Shown: in pieces, positions 54,899 to 64,000 of the stretch
Layout: every line of letters starts with the position of its first letter
Position numbering within the stretch: the first letter of the stretch is position 1
Assembly: GCF_019175385.1 (NCBI RefSeq)
Contig: NC_083339.1
Location: 47,416,074 to 47,480,073 of the forward strand
Origin: Lycium barbarum
Taxonomy: Eukaryota; Streptophyta; Magnoliopsida; Solanales; Solanaceae
DNA: 64,000 nucleotides
Direction: 5' to 3'
Program-made: the position numbers and the translations under genes
Notes under the pieces: model-generated
The model's database searches: none
The model's input: the letters and a program-made list of their open reading frames with translations, nothing else
Told to the model about the DNA's origin: nothing

Positions 54899-55028
54899 GC
54901 TGTTGGTCCGAGTAGCCGTTGGTCCGTGTGCCGTTGGTCCGAGTAGCCGTTGGTCCGTGTGGCCGTTGGTCCGAGTAGCCGTTGGTCCGTGTGGCCGTTG
55001 GTCCGAGTAGCCGTTGGTCCGGGTGGTC
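54899..55028 (+). repeat. 16-bp minisatellite in 5' LTR of L
   Basis: Eight copies of GTTGGTCCGAGTAGCC, alternating with the variant GTTGGTCCGTGTGGCC. The 3' LTR has four (57604-57668). Confidence 0.9.
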
Positions 55029-55191
55029 GTTCCACGCGGGTCAAGCGCCAGTAACGTCCTGTCCTGGTCAACTACCCACCATGCGTGTGTCAGACGGCGC
55101 CGTCAGTCTAATCCCACCAAATCCGTGCAGAGTTGTTCTTATTGCTATTATTTTATTAGCTCACATCATATGAGACTCATGGAGGTCACAC

Positions 55192-55200
55192 TATAAATAG
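55192..55200 (+). promoter_or_regulatory. TATA box, 5' LTR of L
   Basis: TATAAATAG, identical at 57832-57840 in the 3' LTR. It is a strong consensus. Confidence 0.75.
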
Positions 55201-55514
55201 AGCACATCCCCCTCCTTTGTAAGGGCTGGCTCCCTGGGATCAACAACATTTTTGTACTAGAAGATATATAAAAATCTCTCTCTCAATATTAGATTTTGGT
55301 CCGGCATCATTGTGTTCATCTCTATTACTTGTTCAAACAAATAATACTTATATGTTAGTAGATGTATAAATCCACAGTGGTCCCCTAAGCATCATCGGTT
55401 TCTTCACATCTTAACCATACGAATCTTGTATCCATCAAATATATCGAGATTCAAACACATATCCTATACCCGCGTACAAATTCAATTGATTTACCAAATT
55501 CGGGGTAAACAGTT

Positions 55515-55532
55515 TGGCGCCCACCGTGGGGC
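55515..55532 (+). other. Primer-binding site of L
   Basis: TGGCGCCCACCGTGGGGC just inside the LTR. I associate this PBS with Tat-type elements; the tRNA partner was not identified. Confidence 0.75.
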
Positions 55533-55544
55533 TAGGATAATAGT

Positions 55545-56826
55545 GGTCTTTGATCTTGATCTCTATCTTACCCATCAAAATCTGAAACATCTGCTGTCCG
55601 TCTCAGAAGAAACGGACCAACTGGCTAACAGTGGGCAATCTGGTCACGTCAACAACAACGAGATCGTGGCCGAAAATGAAGGCAGCGGGCCGCGAGGATT
55701 GCCAAACCCCACTGACCCTTTAAATACTAACAATTCGATTACTTTGTCCGGGACACAAGTCTGGAAAGAACCGGATACCCCGAATGATAATATTGACTTG
55801 CGTTTAATTTTTGAAATGTTGCAGGAACAGAGAGCGGCGATTGCTGAACAGGGAATCGCAATAGCCCGGTTGCAAAATGGAGGAGATGAAGCGACCCCGG
55901 GGAAGACGAAGGGTGTTGTCGAAATCGGAAGAAACGAGCCACGGATGGTCAAGAGTAATGGTTCCGGAGCCGGTTCCTCCACCGAGGTTCTAAAGATGCT
56001 CGAAACTTTGGCAAAACGGGTAGACTCGACCAAAAAGAGGGTCGAGACATATAACTCCCGGGTGGATCAAATACCGGGGGCTCCACCTTTGCTAAAAGGG
56101 CCAAACTCGAAAAGGTACATTCAAAGGCCTTTTCCTCCGAGTGCGGCCCCGAAATTGATCCCGAAGAGGTTCAAAATGCAGGATATCCAAAAATATGACG
56201 GCACAACGGACCCTTGCGAACACGTGACCTCATACACCTGTGCCATAAAAGACAATGATATGGAAGAGGATGAAATCGAATCCGTGTTGCTGAAAAAATT
56301 CGGGGAAACTCTGGCAAAAGGAGCATTTACTTGGTACGATCATCTGCCAGACCATTCAATCACTTCTTTCGAAACGCTCGTCGATGCCTTCATAAAAGCA
56401 CACGCCGGAGCCAAAAAGGTGCAGGATCGGAAGACGGATATTTTCTGAATTGCCCAAAGAAACGATGAGTTACTGCGTGAATTTGTCAGCCGGTTCCAAA
56501 GGGAACGAATGGAGCTTCCCCCGGTTCCGGAGGAATGGGATGCACAAGCTTTCACAAAAGGGCTCAACGTTCGGAGCTCGACGGCTTCGTTCAAATTAAA
56601 GGAAAGTTTGGTGGAATACGAGGCTGTGACATGGGTAGATGTCCATAACCGGTACGAGTCGAAGATTCGGGTGGAGGATGACCAACCCGAGCTTCCCCCG
56701 GGGCCCGTAAATATGAACAAAAGTCTGGAGAGACCAAGGAAGAATTACGAACCGGAGGCCAGATCGTCGAGGGAGAGGTACCAGCCATATTCTCATCCGG
56801 AGAAACCAAGCTTCAGGTCGAACTAA
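55545..56826 (+). pseudogene. gag of L with one stop
   Basis: A single frame runs from the leader to a stop at 56824-56826. It is interrupted only by TGA at 56446-56448 (KTDIF-stop-IAQRNDE). The duplicate copy at 57389 has CGA there, so this is a CGA-to-TGA change. The capsid region begins near 56080 (PGAPPLLKGPNSKRYIQRPF) and continues with DGTTDPCEHVTSYTCAI and FTWYDHLPDHSI. The tail is arginine-rich. No methionine is obvious near the 5' end, so the start is unknown. Confidence 0.82.
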
Positions 56827-56955
56827 GGTATGGACTCCTCGTGTTTTTCTATTGACCTCTTTTTTTTTTTTTTTGCAAGAAGTCAAGTACCGGATAAAGT
56901 TAGAATCTAGGTCTGAAAACACGTGTTGCACTCTTTTCCTTAGTACGGTTTTGTC
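56827..56955 (+). other. Tat 3'UTR-like spacer in L
   Basis: Non-coding stretch with GTATGGACTCCTCGTGTTTT, a T-run and ACACGTGTTGCACTC. From memory it resembles sequence found after pol in Tat elements, so pol was probably deleted here. Confidence 0.45.
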
Positions 56956-57494
56956 CCAAAACGGGTAGACTCGACCGAAAAGAGGGTCGAGACGTATAAC
57001 TCCCGGGTGGATCAAATACCGGGGGCTCCACCTTTGCTAAAAGGGCCAAACTCGAAAAGGTACATTCAAAGGCCTTTTCCTCCGAGTGCGGCCCCGAAAT
57101 TGATCCCGAAGAGGTTCAAAATGCCGGATATCCAAAAATTTGACGGCACAACGGACCCTTGCGAACACGTGACCTCATACACCTGTGCTATAAAAGGCAA
57201 TGATATGGAAGAGGATGAAATCGAATCCGTGTTGCTGAAAACATTCGGGGAAACTCTGGCAAAAGGAGCATTGACTTGGTACGATCATCTTCCCGAGCAT
57301 TCAATCACTTCTTTCGAAACGCTCGCCGATGCCTTCATAAAAGCACACGCCGGAGCCAAAAAGGTGCAGGCTCGGAAGACGGATATTTTCCGAATGGCCC
57401 AAAGAAACGACGAGCTGACAGGGCCACCGGTTTCGGAAGTTATCCACTCCCCGTTACTCCGATAGATCGGAGATCCGGGAAGTGTGGGACTATC
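56956..57494 (+). pseudogene. Second, partial gag copy and PPT of L
   Basis: Bases 56959-57415 duplicate about 56015-56470 of the first gag with few changes (AKRVDSTEKRVETY.. to RMAQRNDE). The copy then ends in unrelated codons and a stop at 57463. A purine-rich CGGGAAGTGTGGGACTATC lies directly before the 3' LTR and is the likely PPT. Confidence 0.82.
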
Positions 57495-58151
57495 TGTATA
57501 CGGTAAAAACCGGATGCGAGGCAAACCGGTGGAGCGAGGGGGCCGACTGATCTGCCTTGTTCGTCATTCGAACGACAAGCCCGGTGACCCGAGCATTCGC
57601 GGCTGTTGGTCCGAGTAGCCGTTGGTCCGTGTGGCCGTTGGTCCGAGTAGCTGTTGGTCCGGGTGGCTGTTGCACGCGGGTCAAGCGCCAGTAACGTCCT
57701 GTCCTGGTCTACTACCCACCATGCGTGTGTCAGACGGCGCCGTCAGTCTAATCCCACCAAATCCGTGCAGAGTTGTCCTTATTGCTATTATTTTATTAGC
57801 TCACATCATATGAGACCCATGGAGGTCACACTATAAATAGAGCACATCCCCCTCCTTTGTAAGGGCTGGCTCCCTGGGATCAACAACATTTTTGTACTAG
57901 AAGATATATACAAATCTATCTCTCAATATTAGATTTTGGTCCGGAATCATTGTGTTCATCTCTATTACTTGTTCAAACAAATAATACTTATATGTTAGTA
58001 GATGTATAAATCCACAGTGGTCCCCTAAGCATCATCGTTTTCTTCACATCTTAACCATACGAATCTTGTATCCATCAAATATATCGAGATTCAAACACAT
58101 ATCCTATACCCGCGTACAAATTCAATTGATTTACCAAATTCGGGGTAAACT
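57495..58151 (+). repeat. 3' LTR of L (657 bp)
   Basis: Near-identical to 54791-55511 except for four fewer minisatellite units and a terminal A-to-T change. TATA box at 57832-57840. Confidence 0.92.
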
Positions 58152-58186
58152 GTTGTATCTATATCGTTTCTGTGCGTGTATATGCG

Positions 58187-58196
58187 TTTATATAGG
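58187..58196 (-). promoter_or_regulatory. TATA box, 5' LTR of J
   Basis: CCTATATAAA on the minus strand, in the LTR that should drive J. Element L lies 36 bases downstream in the direction of transcription. Confidence 0.6.
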
Positions 58197-58782
58197 TGTG
58201 TGTGTATGTGTAGATGGTTGTGTGCATGTGTATTGGTGAGCAATCGTGTAAGAGTGGGAGAATGGAAGATAAGTATTGCTGAGAGTTATTAGGGAGAGGG
58301 GTTAAGGGGATTAGTTTTTTTGGAATTATTTTTTGGTGGATAGGAGTAGGTAACGTAAGTGCTGGTGATTTTATTTTTTAGGTTAGGTTTTGATTTACTT
58401 TTTTTTTTCGGTCCTTTTTTTATGTTTAAAATATAAAGATAAAAAAAGAATACTAACTAACTATGTTTAGACTAATAAGAATACAGAATAACTAAAGAGC
58501 TAGTCCAAAAACAAAATGTAACTAAGAAAAAATACTAGCTTATTTATTAACCCAAATTAGAAGAAAAATATTATTTTTTTAATTTTTCTTTTCTTTCCTC
58601 TTTTGAAAGAAAAACAAGACTTATCCTAAAATGTGAATCTATTTTTGAAGATTTCAATTTTTAAAATAAAAGTTACTAAAAATGAAATAAAAATTAAAAT
58701 ATCTAATCTAGACTTAAAAGAAATATTTAAAAGCTAAACAGGGCGTAAAAACTTATGTTCGGTCAAATGTTAGGTGTTTACA

Positions 58783-61700
58783 GTGACCATCGTACTATGG
58801 TTGACCTACACGAGCTAAAAATGGTGGATTTTGATGTTATCATGGACATGGATTGGCTGGCTTCTTGCTATGCCAATGTTGATTGTAGAATAAAAATGGT
58901 TCGTTTCCAATTTCCGGGAGAACCAGTTTTAGAATGGAAAGGGAATACTGCGTCACCAAAAGGTAGGTTTATTTCCTATCTTAAGGCAAGGAAAATGATC
59001 GTAAAAGGTTGTATTAATCATCTAGTCCCGGTTCAAGATGTAAAAGCTGAACCGAAACCTCTTCAGTCTATCCCCGTAGTGAATGAGTTCCCGCATGTGT
59101 TCTCAGAAGAGCTTCCAGGCCTCCCTCCAGAGCGGGAGATTGATTTTGCTATAGATGTGCTGCCGGATACTAGACCCATATCTATCCCTCCTTACAGAAT
59201 AGCTCCCGCAGAGTTGAAAGAGTTGAAGGAGCAATTGAAGGACTTGCTCGAGAAAGGCTTTATTAGGCCTAGTTCATCCCCGTGAGGAGCACCCGTGTTG
59301 TTTGTGCGAAAGAAAGATGGCTCCTTGCGAATGTGTAATGACTATCGGCAACTGAATAAAGTGATGATCAAGAACAAATATCCTCTTCCAAGGATTGATG
59401 ATTTATTCAATCAATTGCAAGGCGCCAAATGGTTTTCAAAGATAGATTTGAGATCCGGGTATCATCAAGTGAGAATTAAGCAGAAAGATATCCCTAAAAT
59501 AGCCTTTAGAACAAGATATGGCCATTTTGAGTTCTGAGTAATGTCGTTAGGGATAACTAATGTGCCAGCAGTATTTATGGATTTAATGAACAATGTGTTC
59601 AGGCCCTTTCTAGATTTATTTGTGATTGTATTCATCGATGATATCTTGGTGTATTCTAGGTTCGAGGCAGAACATGCGGATCATTTTCGTACCGTTCTTA
59701 GAGTTCTTCAAACTCGAGAATTATTTTCCAAATTTTCTAAGTGTGAGTTTTGGTTGAACTCGGTGACCTTTCTGGGGCATATCATTTCAGTCGATGGTGT
59801 TCGGGTAGATACCTAGAAGATTGAGACCGTGAAGACTTGGCCAAGGCCCACAACTCCTACGGAGGTTCGTAGTTTTCTGGGCTTAACAGGTTATTACAGG
59901 AGGTTCGTAGAAGGCTTTTCTTCTATTTCTGCACCGCTCATGAAGTTAACCCTGAAATCAGCCAAATTTCAATGGACAGATGCTTATGAGCGTGGTTTCC
60001 AAGAGCTAAAGGATAGATTAACTTCTGCCCCAGTCCTGACACTTCCAGAGGGATCGGAAGGTTATGTTGTTTATTCTGACGCTTCAGGCATTGGGCTAGG
60101 CTGTGTGTTGATGCAACATGGTAAGGTGATTGTGTATGCTTCAAGACAGTTACGGAAACATGAGAAGAATTATCCAACCCAAGATCTTGAATTGGCTGTA
60201 GTGATTCATGCATTAAAGATGTGGAGACATTATTTGTATGGCGTCCATATGGATATACAGATCATATGAGCCTTCAGTATATCTTCAAGCAGAAAGAGTT
60301 GAATTTGCGACAACAGCGGTGGTTCGAATTATTGAAAGACTATGATGTTGACATCCTGTATCATTTCGGAAGAGCAAATGTTGTGGCTGATGCTCTTAGT
60401 CGTAGAACCATGGGAAGTTTATGCGATGTGCAGCCAGAGAAGAGGGAAATGGCTCGTGATCTCCAGCAGTTGGCTAGCCTAGGAGTTCAGTAGTGGACTC
60501 AGGTAGTATGAGAGCTACCATTCAGAATCCAGCGGTCTCGTCACTAGTGGTCGAAGTGAAAGAGCGATAATATGAAGATCCCATGCTAATTCATTACAGA
60601 AATACACCCACTTAGAAGGAGAAGTCATCATTTGAGATTGCTGGAGACGGAGTTCTCCGATGCTGAGGCAGGTTGTGTGTTCCCGATGTTGCAGAGCTAC
60701 GCCGCCAAATATTGGAAGAAGCCCATTGTCCCCATTATTCTGTCCACCCGGGAGCAACGAAAATGTATCATAATCTTAAATCGGTATATTAGTGGAATGG
60801 GCGAAGAAAGATATAGCGGAATTTAGCTCAATGTCCCAACTGTCAGCAAGTGAAAATCGAGCACCAAAAGCCGGGCGGATTGTTGCAAGCTATAGAAATT
60901 CCAACGTGGAAATGGGAAGTAATAACATGGACTTCATTACAGGCTTACCCCGTTCCTGACGTAAGTATGATTCTATATGGGTGATTGTGGATAGACTTAA
61001 GAAGTCAGCTCATTTCTTACCGGTCAGGACTACATATGTAGCAGAAGATTATGCAAAGCTTTATGTTAAAGAGATAGTGCGGCTCCACGGTGTTCCAGTA
61101 TCTATTATCTCCGAAAGAGGGACTCAATTTACAACAAATTTTTGGAAATCTTTCTAAGAAGGTTTGGGGACTCATGTGAGCCTTAGCACGAAATTTCACC
61201 CACAGATAGATGGGCAAGCTAAATGTACCATTCAGACCCTTGAGGATATGCTACGGGAATGTGTATTGGATTTTGGATGTGGTTGGGAGGATCACTTACC
61301 ACTTATTGAATTTGCTTATAATAATAGTTATCACTCTAGTATCAAAATGGCACCGTATGAGGCTTTATATGGGCGAAAGTGCAGATCCCCAATTGGGTGG
61401 TTCGCGGTAGGAGAGACTAAATTTATAGGGCCAGACTTGGTCCAGCAAGCTATAGAGAAAGTTAAGCTCATACAGGATCGATTATTAACAGCTCAGAGTC
61501 ATCAAAAGTCCTATGCGGATAATCGTCGAATGGACTTAGAGTTCCAAGTGAAAGATTGGGTATTCTTAAAGGTGTCGCCGATTAAGGGCGTAATGAGATT
61601 TGGCAAAAAGGGGAAGCTTAGCCCCCGGTACATTGGGCCTTATGATATTGTTCGCAAAGTAGGCAAAGTGGCTTACAAATAAGATCTACCTCCTGAGTTG

Positions 61701-62012
61701 GAGTCAGTTCACCCAGTTTTCTATGTATCAATGCTTTGTATGTGCATTGGAGATCCTTGTAGAATAGTACCAATAGATGATGTTCAAGTTACAAAGAAAT
61801 TGTCTTATGAAGAAGTCCCCCTTGCCATTTTAGATAGGTAAGTACGAAAGCTCAGAACCAAAGAGGTAGCTTCAGTTAAAATTTTATGGAAGAATAATAA
61901 TAGAGAGGAAATGACTTGGGAAGCCGAAGAAGACATGAAGTTCTGGCACCCACATTTATTTTCACCCTCAGAGGAGGCTCAGACAGAGACTCCATTATCC
62001 CCAGGCATGTAA
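58783..62012 (+). pseudogene. pol of element I: protease end, RT, RNase H, integrase, chromodomain-like tail
   Basis: The frame resumes after J with the protease C-terminus (VDFDVIMDMDWLASCYANVDC). It continues through RT ([13 protein letters not shown]; catalytic FIDD at 59631-59642), RNase H ([11 protein letters not shown] near 60072, DLELAV near 60183), integrase and the tail (SVKILWKNNNREEMTWEAEEDM near 61870). Stops at 59283 (W codon), 59535 (R codon) and 59814 interrupt RT. Frameshifts follow near 60250 and through 60490-61160. Integrase reads ISERGTQF and DGQAKCTIQ where the family has D and E, so two catalytic residues are gone. Further stops are at 61681 and about 61840. Confidence 0.9.
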
Positions 62013-62205
62013 TGTTTTTCTTGGTGTTTTCTTGGTCGTGTGTGGCCATGATAATTGTCGTTGTTGTTGTTGCCCTGTGAGACGATGTATTTTGGGTTGC
62101 TGTGCAGGATGGTAGTGCCGTATTATAGGGGAAACTCTGGTGGAATTTTTATAGAATCCCCGAGAACCTAACATTTGAGGACGAATGTTCTTAAGGGGGG
62201 AAGAA
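62013..62205 (+). other. 3' tail, inverted repeat and PPT of I
   Basis: Contains ATAGGGGAAACTCTGG (62126), the inverted repeat AACATT..AATGTT at 62170-62189, and the purine run TAAGGGGGGAAGAA at 62192-62205 touching the LTR. Confidence 0.82.
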
Positions 62206-64000
62206 TGTTACACCTCGAAAGAATTTCATGTCGTCATATGATAGATAGACTAATGCGGGGTGAGCAAAATATGTTGTTTCTATAAGTAAGAAAGGTTATT
62301 TAACGATCCTAGTTAAGATTTCAAAGAGGTTGGAAGTAAGAGGAGAAAGTTCCTTAACAAAGTATATGTGGTGTTTTGGAAAATTTCCGTAAAGTACCGA
62401 GCTAATGTTGACTTAATGATGTCTTAAAGAAGAGTTGTAACTCTCCTTAGATTGGTAATGAAGTGTTAAACAAGTGTTAAGCAGGTTCCATAAGGATTGG
62501 AGATCAAACGAAACGACGGAAACCATTCAGGGAAGTGGAGTTATACGACCACTTATACTGTCCGTATAAGGGGTCCGTATAACCCCCAGCAGGGAGATAT
62601 TTTTCATGGTGGTCAACCACGGCCACTTATACGGACCGTATAAGTGTCCGTGTAACACCCGATGGGCTGAGTTATTCTAAAGTCTATAAATGTGATCCCA
62701 CTTCATTATTTTCATTTTTCACACTTCTCCACTTCTCTCCAAGTCTCTAGAACATCCCATATATTTCATATATAGGAATCCAAGGGAAATCAAAGGCTCA
62801 TATCACTAATCCAAGGGAATTAAGTATAAGGAAGCTCTTAGGGGGTTGCTAGAGTCAAGAAACTTTATGGATAGAAGCTAGGGTTTTTCTTCAAGAGAAG
62901 TATTTCCATCCAAAGGTTATTCCTACTCAATCAAAGGCAATTTTTATGATAATTTCATGCTATTTGAACTATGGAGAGGTTGAAAGACTAGGGTAGAACA
63001 AGAAAGTAGAAAATGAAGTCTAAATGTAGCTTTTATGATGTTTATGAGTAGTAATATATATGTAGTCATGATTCTTAGTATGATATGAATATAACCATGT
63101 TATGGAAGGTAATAATGGGTATGAAGTTGCTAGTATGAGTTGAACATGGAGGTGAATATTGAAGGCTTAGTGTAATGTGATTATTTGAATTGGATATTAT
63201 GAGTTTATTATGGATGTTATTGTGGTTGTTGGGAGTTGTTTTGTGATATGGTGGAAGTTAACGAAATAGGGGAAACGTTGCCCAATTTTCATTAGACTAT
63301 GAATTATTCTGGTTTGAATTTAAAAGTATCATTAAGGCTTAAACATGGTATGAATCCTTCTAAATGTAGATTGTTCAAGCTTCAACGGTGAACGTTAGAT
63401 AGTTGAGAAGACAAGGAGGTATGTAAGGCTAACTCTTCTTTCAATAAGGCATGGTTCCTTGGCTATATATATATATATATATCCTCTTATGAGTTCCATA
63501 ATGTCCTCCAAATGATTCTATCTCCAAAGCTTCTAAAGCTCATGATCCTCGATACTTTCATGATTTCATCGCAGCCTTTATATGATAGTTGATCCTCCAA
63601 GGACAGATGTAACAAAAACGATAATGGTAATGATGTTGATGATACTTATGGACCCTTATGTATACGTGTCTAAGTATGCATGACTATTACGTGACACCGA
63701 GCTTATATGGCCAGGTATGGTACCTATCGCGCACACACCACTGCAGTTGGGTACGGATACCACTGAGCCTTGGTAGGGCCAGGTATGTATAATCACCGAG
63801 CCTTGTCATAGTTAGGTATGTGAAACCACTGAACCTTCGTGGTCGGGTATGCTATGGATATGAATATGTAAATGAATACAGATACGAATATGGATATGGA
63901 TATAGATATATGTATGTACACGAGCACATATTAGAAATTGAAGGTCCCTGTGAAAGCCAAGTAAGTAAGTAATGATGATGATGGCTTTATTATCTCCCGA
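62206..64000 (+). repeat. 3' LTR of I, truncated by window end
   Basis: It starts TGTTACACCTCG. It holds the 19-base perfect palindrome CTTATACGGACCGTATAAG at 62626-62644, TATA at 62685-62690, donor-like GT at 63419-63420 and the start of the hairpin array (63695-63855). About 600 bases are missing at the right. Confidence 0.92.

Larger units (their letters stand above)
54791..55511 (+). repeat. 5' LTR of L (721 bp)
   Basis: It starts TGTATACGGT and ends GGGGTAAACA. It contains a 16-bp minisatellite (54899-55028) and the TATA box TATAAATAG at 55192-55200. It is 64 bases longer than the 3' LTR because of extra repeat units. Confidence 0.92.
54791..58151 (+). mobile_element. Element L: gag-only non-autonomous Tat-like element
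   Basis: LTRs are at 54791-55511 and 57495-58151, with duplication GTTGT at 54786-54790 and 58152-58156. The empty site is readable near 26292. The last base of the 3' LTR is T instead of A. The 2-kb interior has a PBS, one gag frame, a non-coding stretch resembling a Tat 3' untranslated region, a second partial gag and a PPT. It carries no protease, RT or integrase. Gag sequence and PBS indicate the Tat branch. Confidence 0.9.
23626..58782 (-). mobile_element. Element J: Ogre-like Tat retrotransposon (hosts K and L)
   Basis: Its LTRs, TGTAAACACC...GGTGTGACA on the minus strand, are at 23626-26924 and 41006-58782. Both are flanked by GTGAC (23621-23625 and 58783-58787). Without K and L the element is about 20.7 kb, with 3.3-kb LTRs and a 14-kb internal region. 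On the minus strand the order is PBS (40986-41003), ORF1 (40014-38041), gag-protease (37475-33890), intron, RT/RNase H/aRNase H/integrase (33705-30255), and a repeat-rich 3' region. ORF1 upstream of gag, two RNase H domains and the intron between protease and RT are Ogre/Tat hallmarks. Several stops and frameshifts make it inactive. Confidence 0.92.
41006..58782 (-). repeat. 5' LTR of J, split by K and L
   Basis: LTR segments are 41006-42306, 53412-54790 and 58157-58782; each stretch matches the left LTR. Subtracting K, L and one copy of each target duplication leaves about 3306 bases against 3299 in the left copy. TATA is at 58187-58196. Both passengers therefore sit in the LTR that would drive J transcription. 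Confidence 0.92.
19431..64000 (+). mobile_element. Element I: full-length Tekay/Del-like gypsy, split by J
   Basis: The order is 5' LTR (19431-21825), PBS, gag-protease (22035-23625), interruption by J, then pol (58783-62012), 3' tail, PPT and 3' LTR (62206 to beyond 64000). The join across J is exact: protease reads ..VICD at 23625 and resumes HRTMVDL at 58788 in the same frame after removing J and one copy of GTGAC. Chromodomain-like tail, PBS and LTR type indicate a chromovirus. Predicted left target duplication is ACTAC (19426-19430). Multiple stops and lost integrase residues show it cannot move by itself. Confidence 0.92.

Overview
The window looks like a repeat-rich stretch of a plant nuclear genome, most likely Solanaceae. 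That family assignment is an inference from the style of the retrotransposon families, not a database match. I see no host protein gene, rRNA or tRNA gene, and no CRISPR array. Essentially every base can be assigned to one of twelve LTR retrotransposons inserted into one another. I call them A to L from left to right.

Left nest (1-14741). Reading left to right, each element is cut at its left by a younger one: A (LTR to 3420) sits in the 3' tail of B (3421-4550), B in the RT region of C (minus, 4551-9363), C in an LTR of D (9364-11175), D in the gag-protease region of Athila-like E (minus, 11176-14741), and E in the gag-protease junction of F (minus, 14742-16908). Only the right half of this nest is inside the window.

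Right nest (16909-64000). F is cut on its other side by G (plus, 16909-19171). G is cut by H (minus, 19172-19430), and H by I (plus, 19431 to beyond the window end). I is a full-length chromovirus-type Ty3/gypsy element (Tekay/Del-like). Its protease is interrupted by J (minus, 23626-58782), a large Ogre-like Tat element, with target-site duplication GTGAC and exact resumption of the reading frame. The promoter-proximal LTR of J holds two more complete elements: K (42307-53406, duplication CATTT) and L (54791-58151, duplication GTTGT).

Element biology. B, C, F, I and K share the primer-binding site TGGTATCAGAGC or close variants (where it is visible), gag with a CCHC knuckle, a DPGST-type protease, RT, RNase H, integrase and a C-terminal chromodomain-like tail. 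All visible coding copies carry stops or frameshifts. K has kept 3.5-kb LTRs but lost gag, protease and RT. J keeps the Ogre layout: extra ORF1, gag-protease with a G-patch-like segment, an intron, RT with two RNase H domains, integrase, and a tandem-repeat-rich 3' region. L is a gag-only non-autonomous Tat-type element with an internal gag duplication.

Structure beyond ordinary annotation. The Tekay-type LTRs share a strongly conserved splice-donor-like site (AG|GTATGTAAGGCT). A TTTCAG acceptor stands directly before gag. The putative leader intron between them contains the LTR end, the PBS and several RNA-hairpin blocks. These include tandem hairpin units whose stems differ while pairing is kept, and a conserved CAGTAC/GTACTG stem. 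A second signal is the palindrome TACGGNCCGTA, clustered in elements of at least three different lineages. K also carries a 5S rRNA internal-promoter-like segment.
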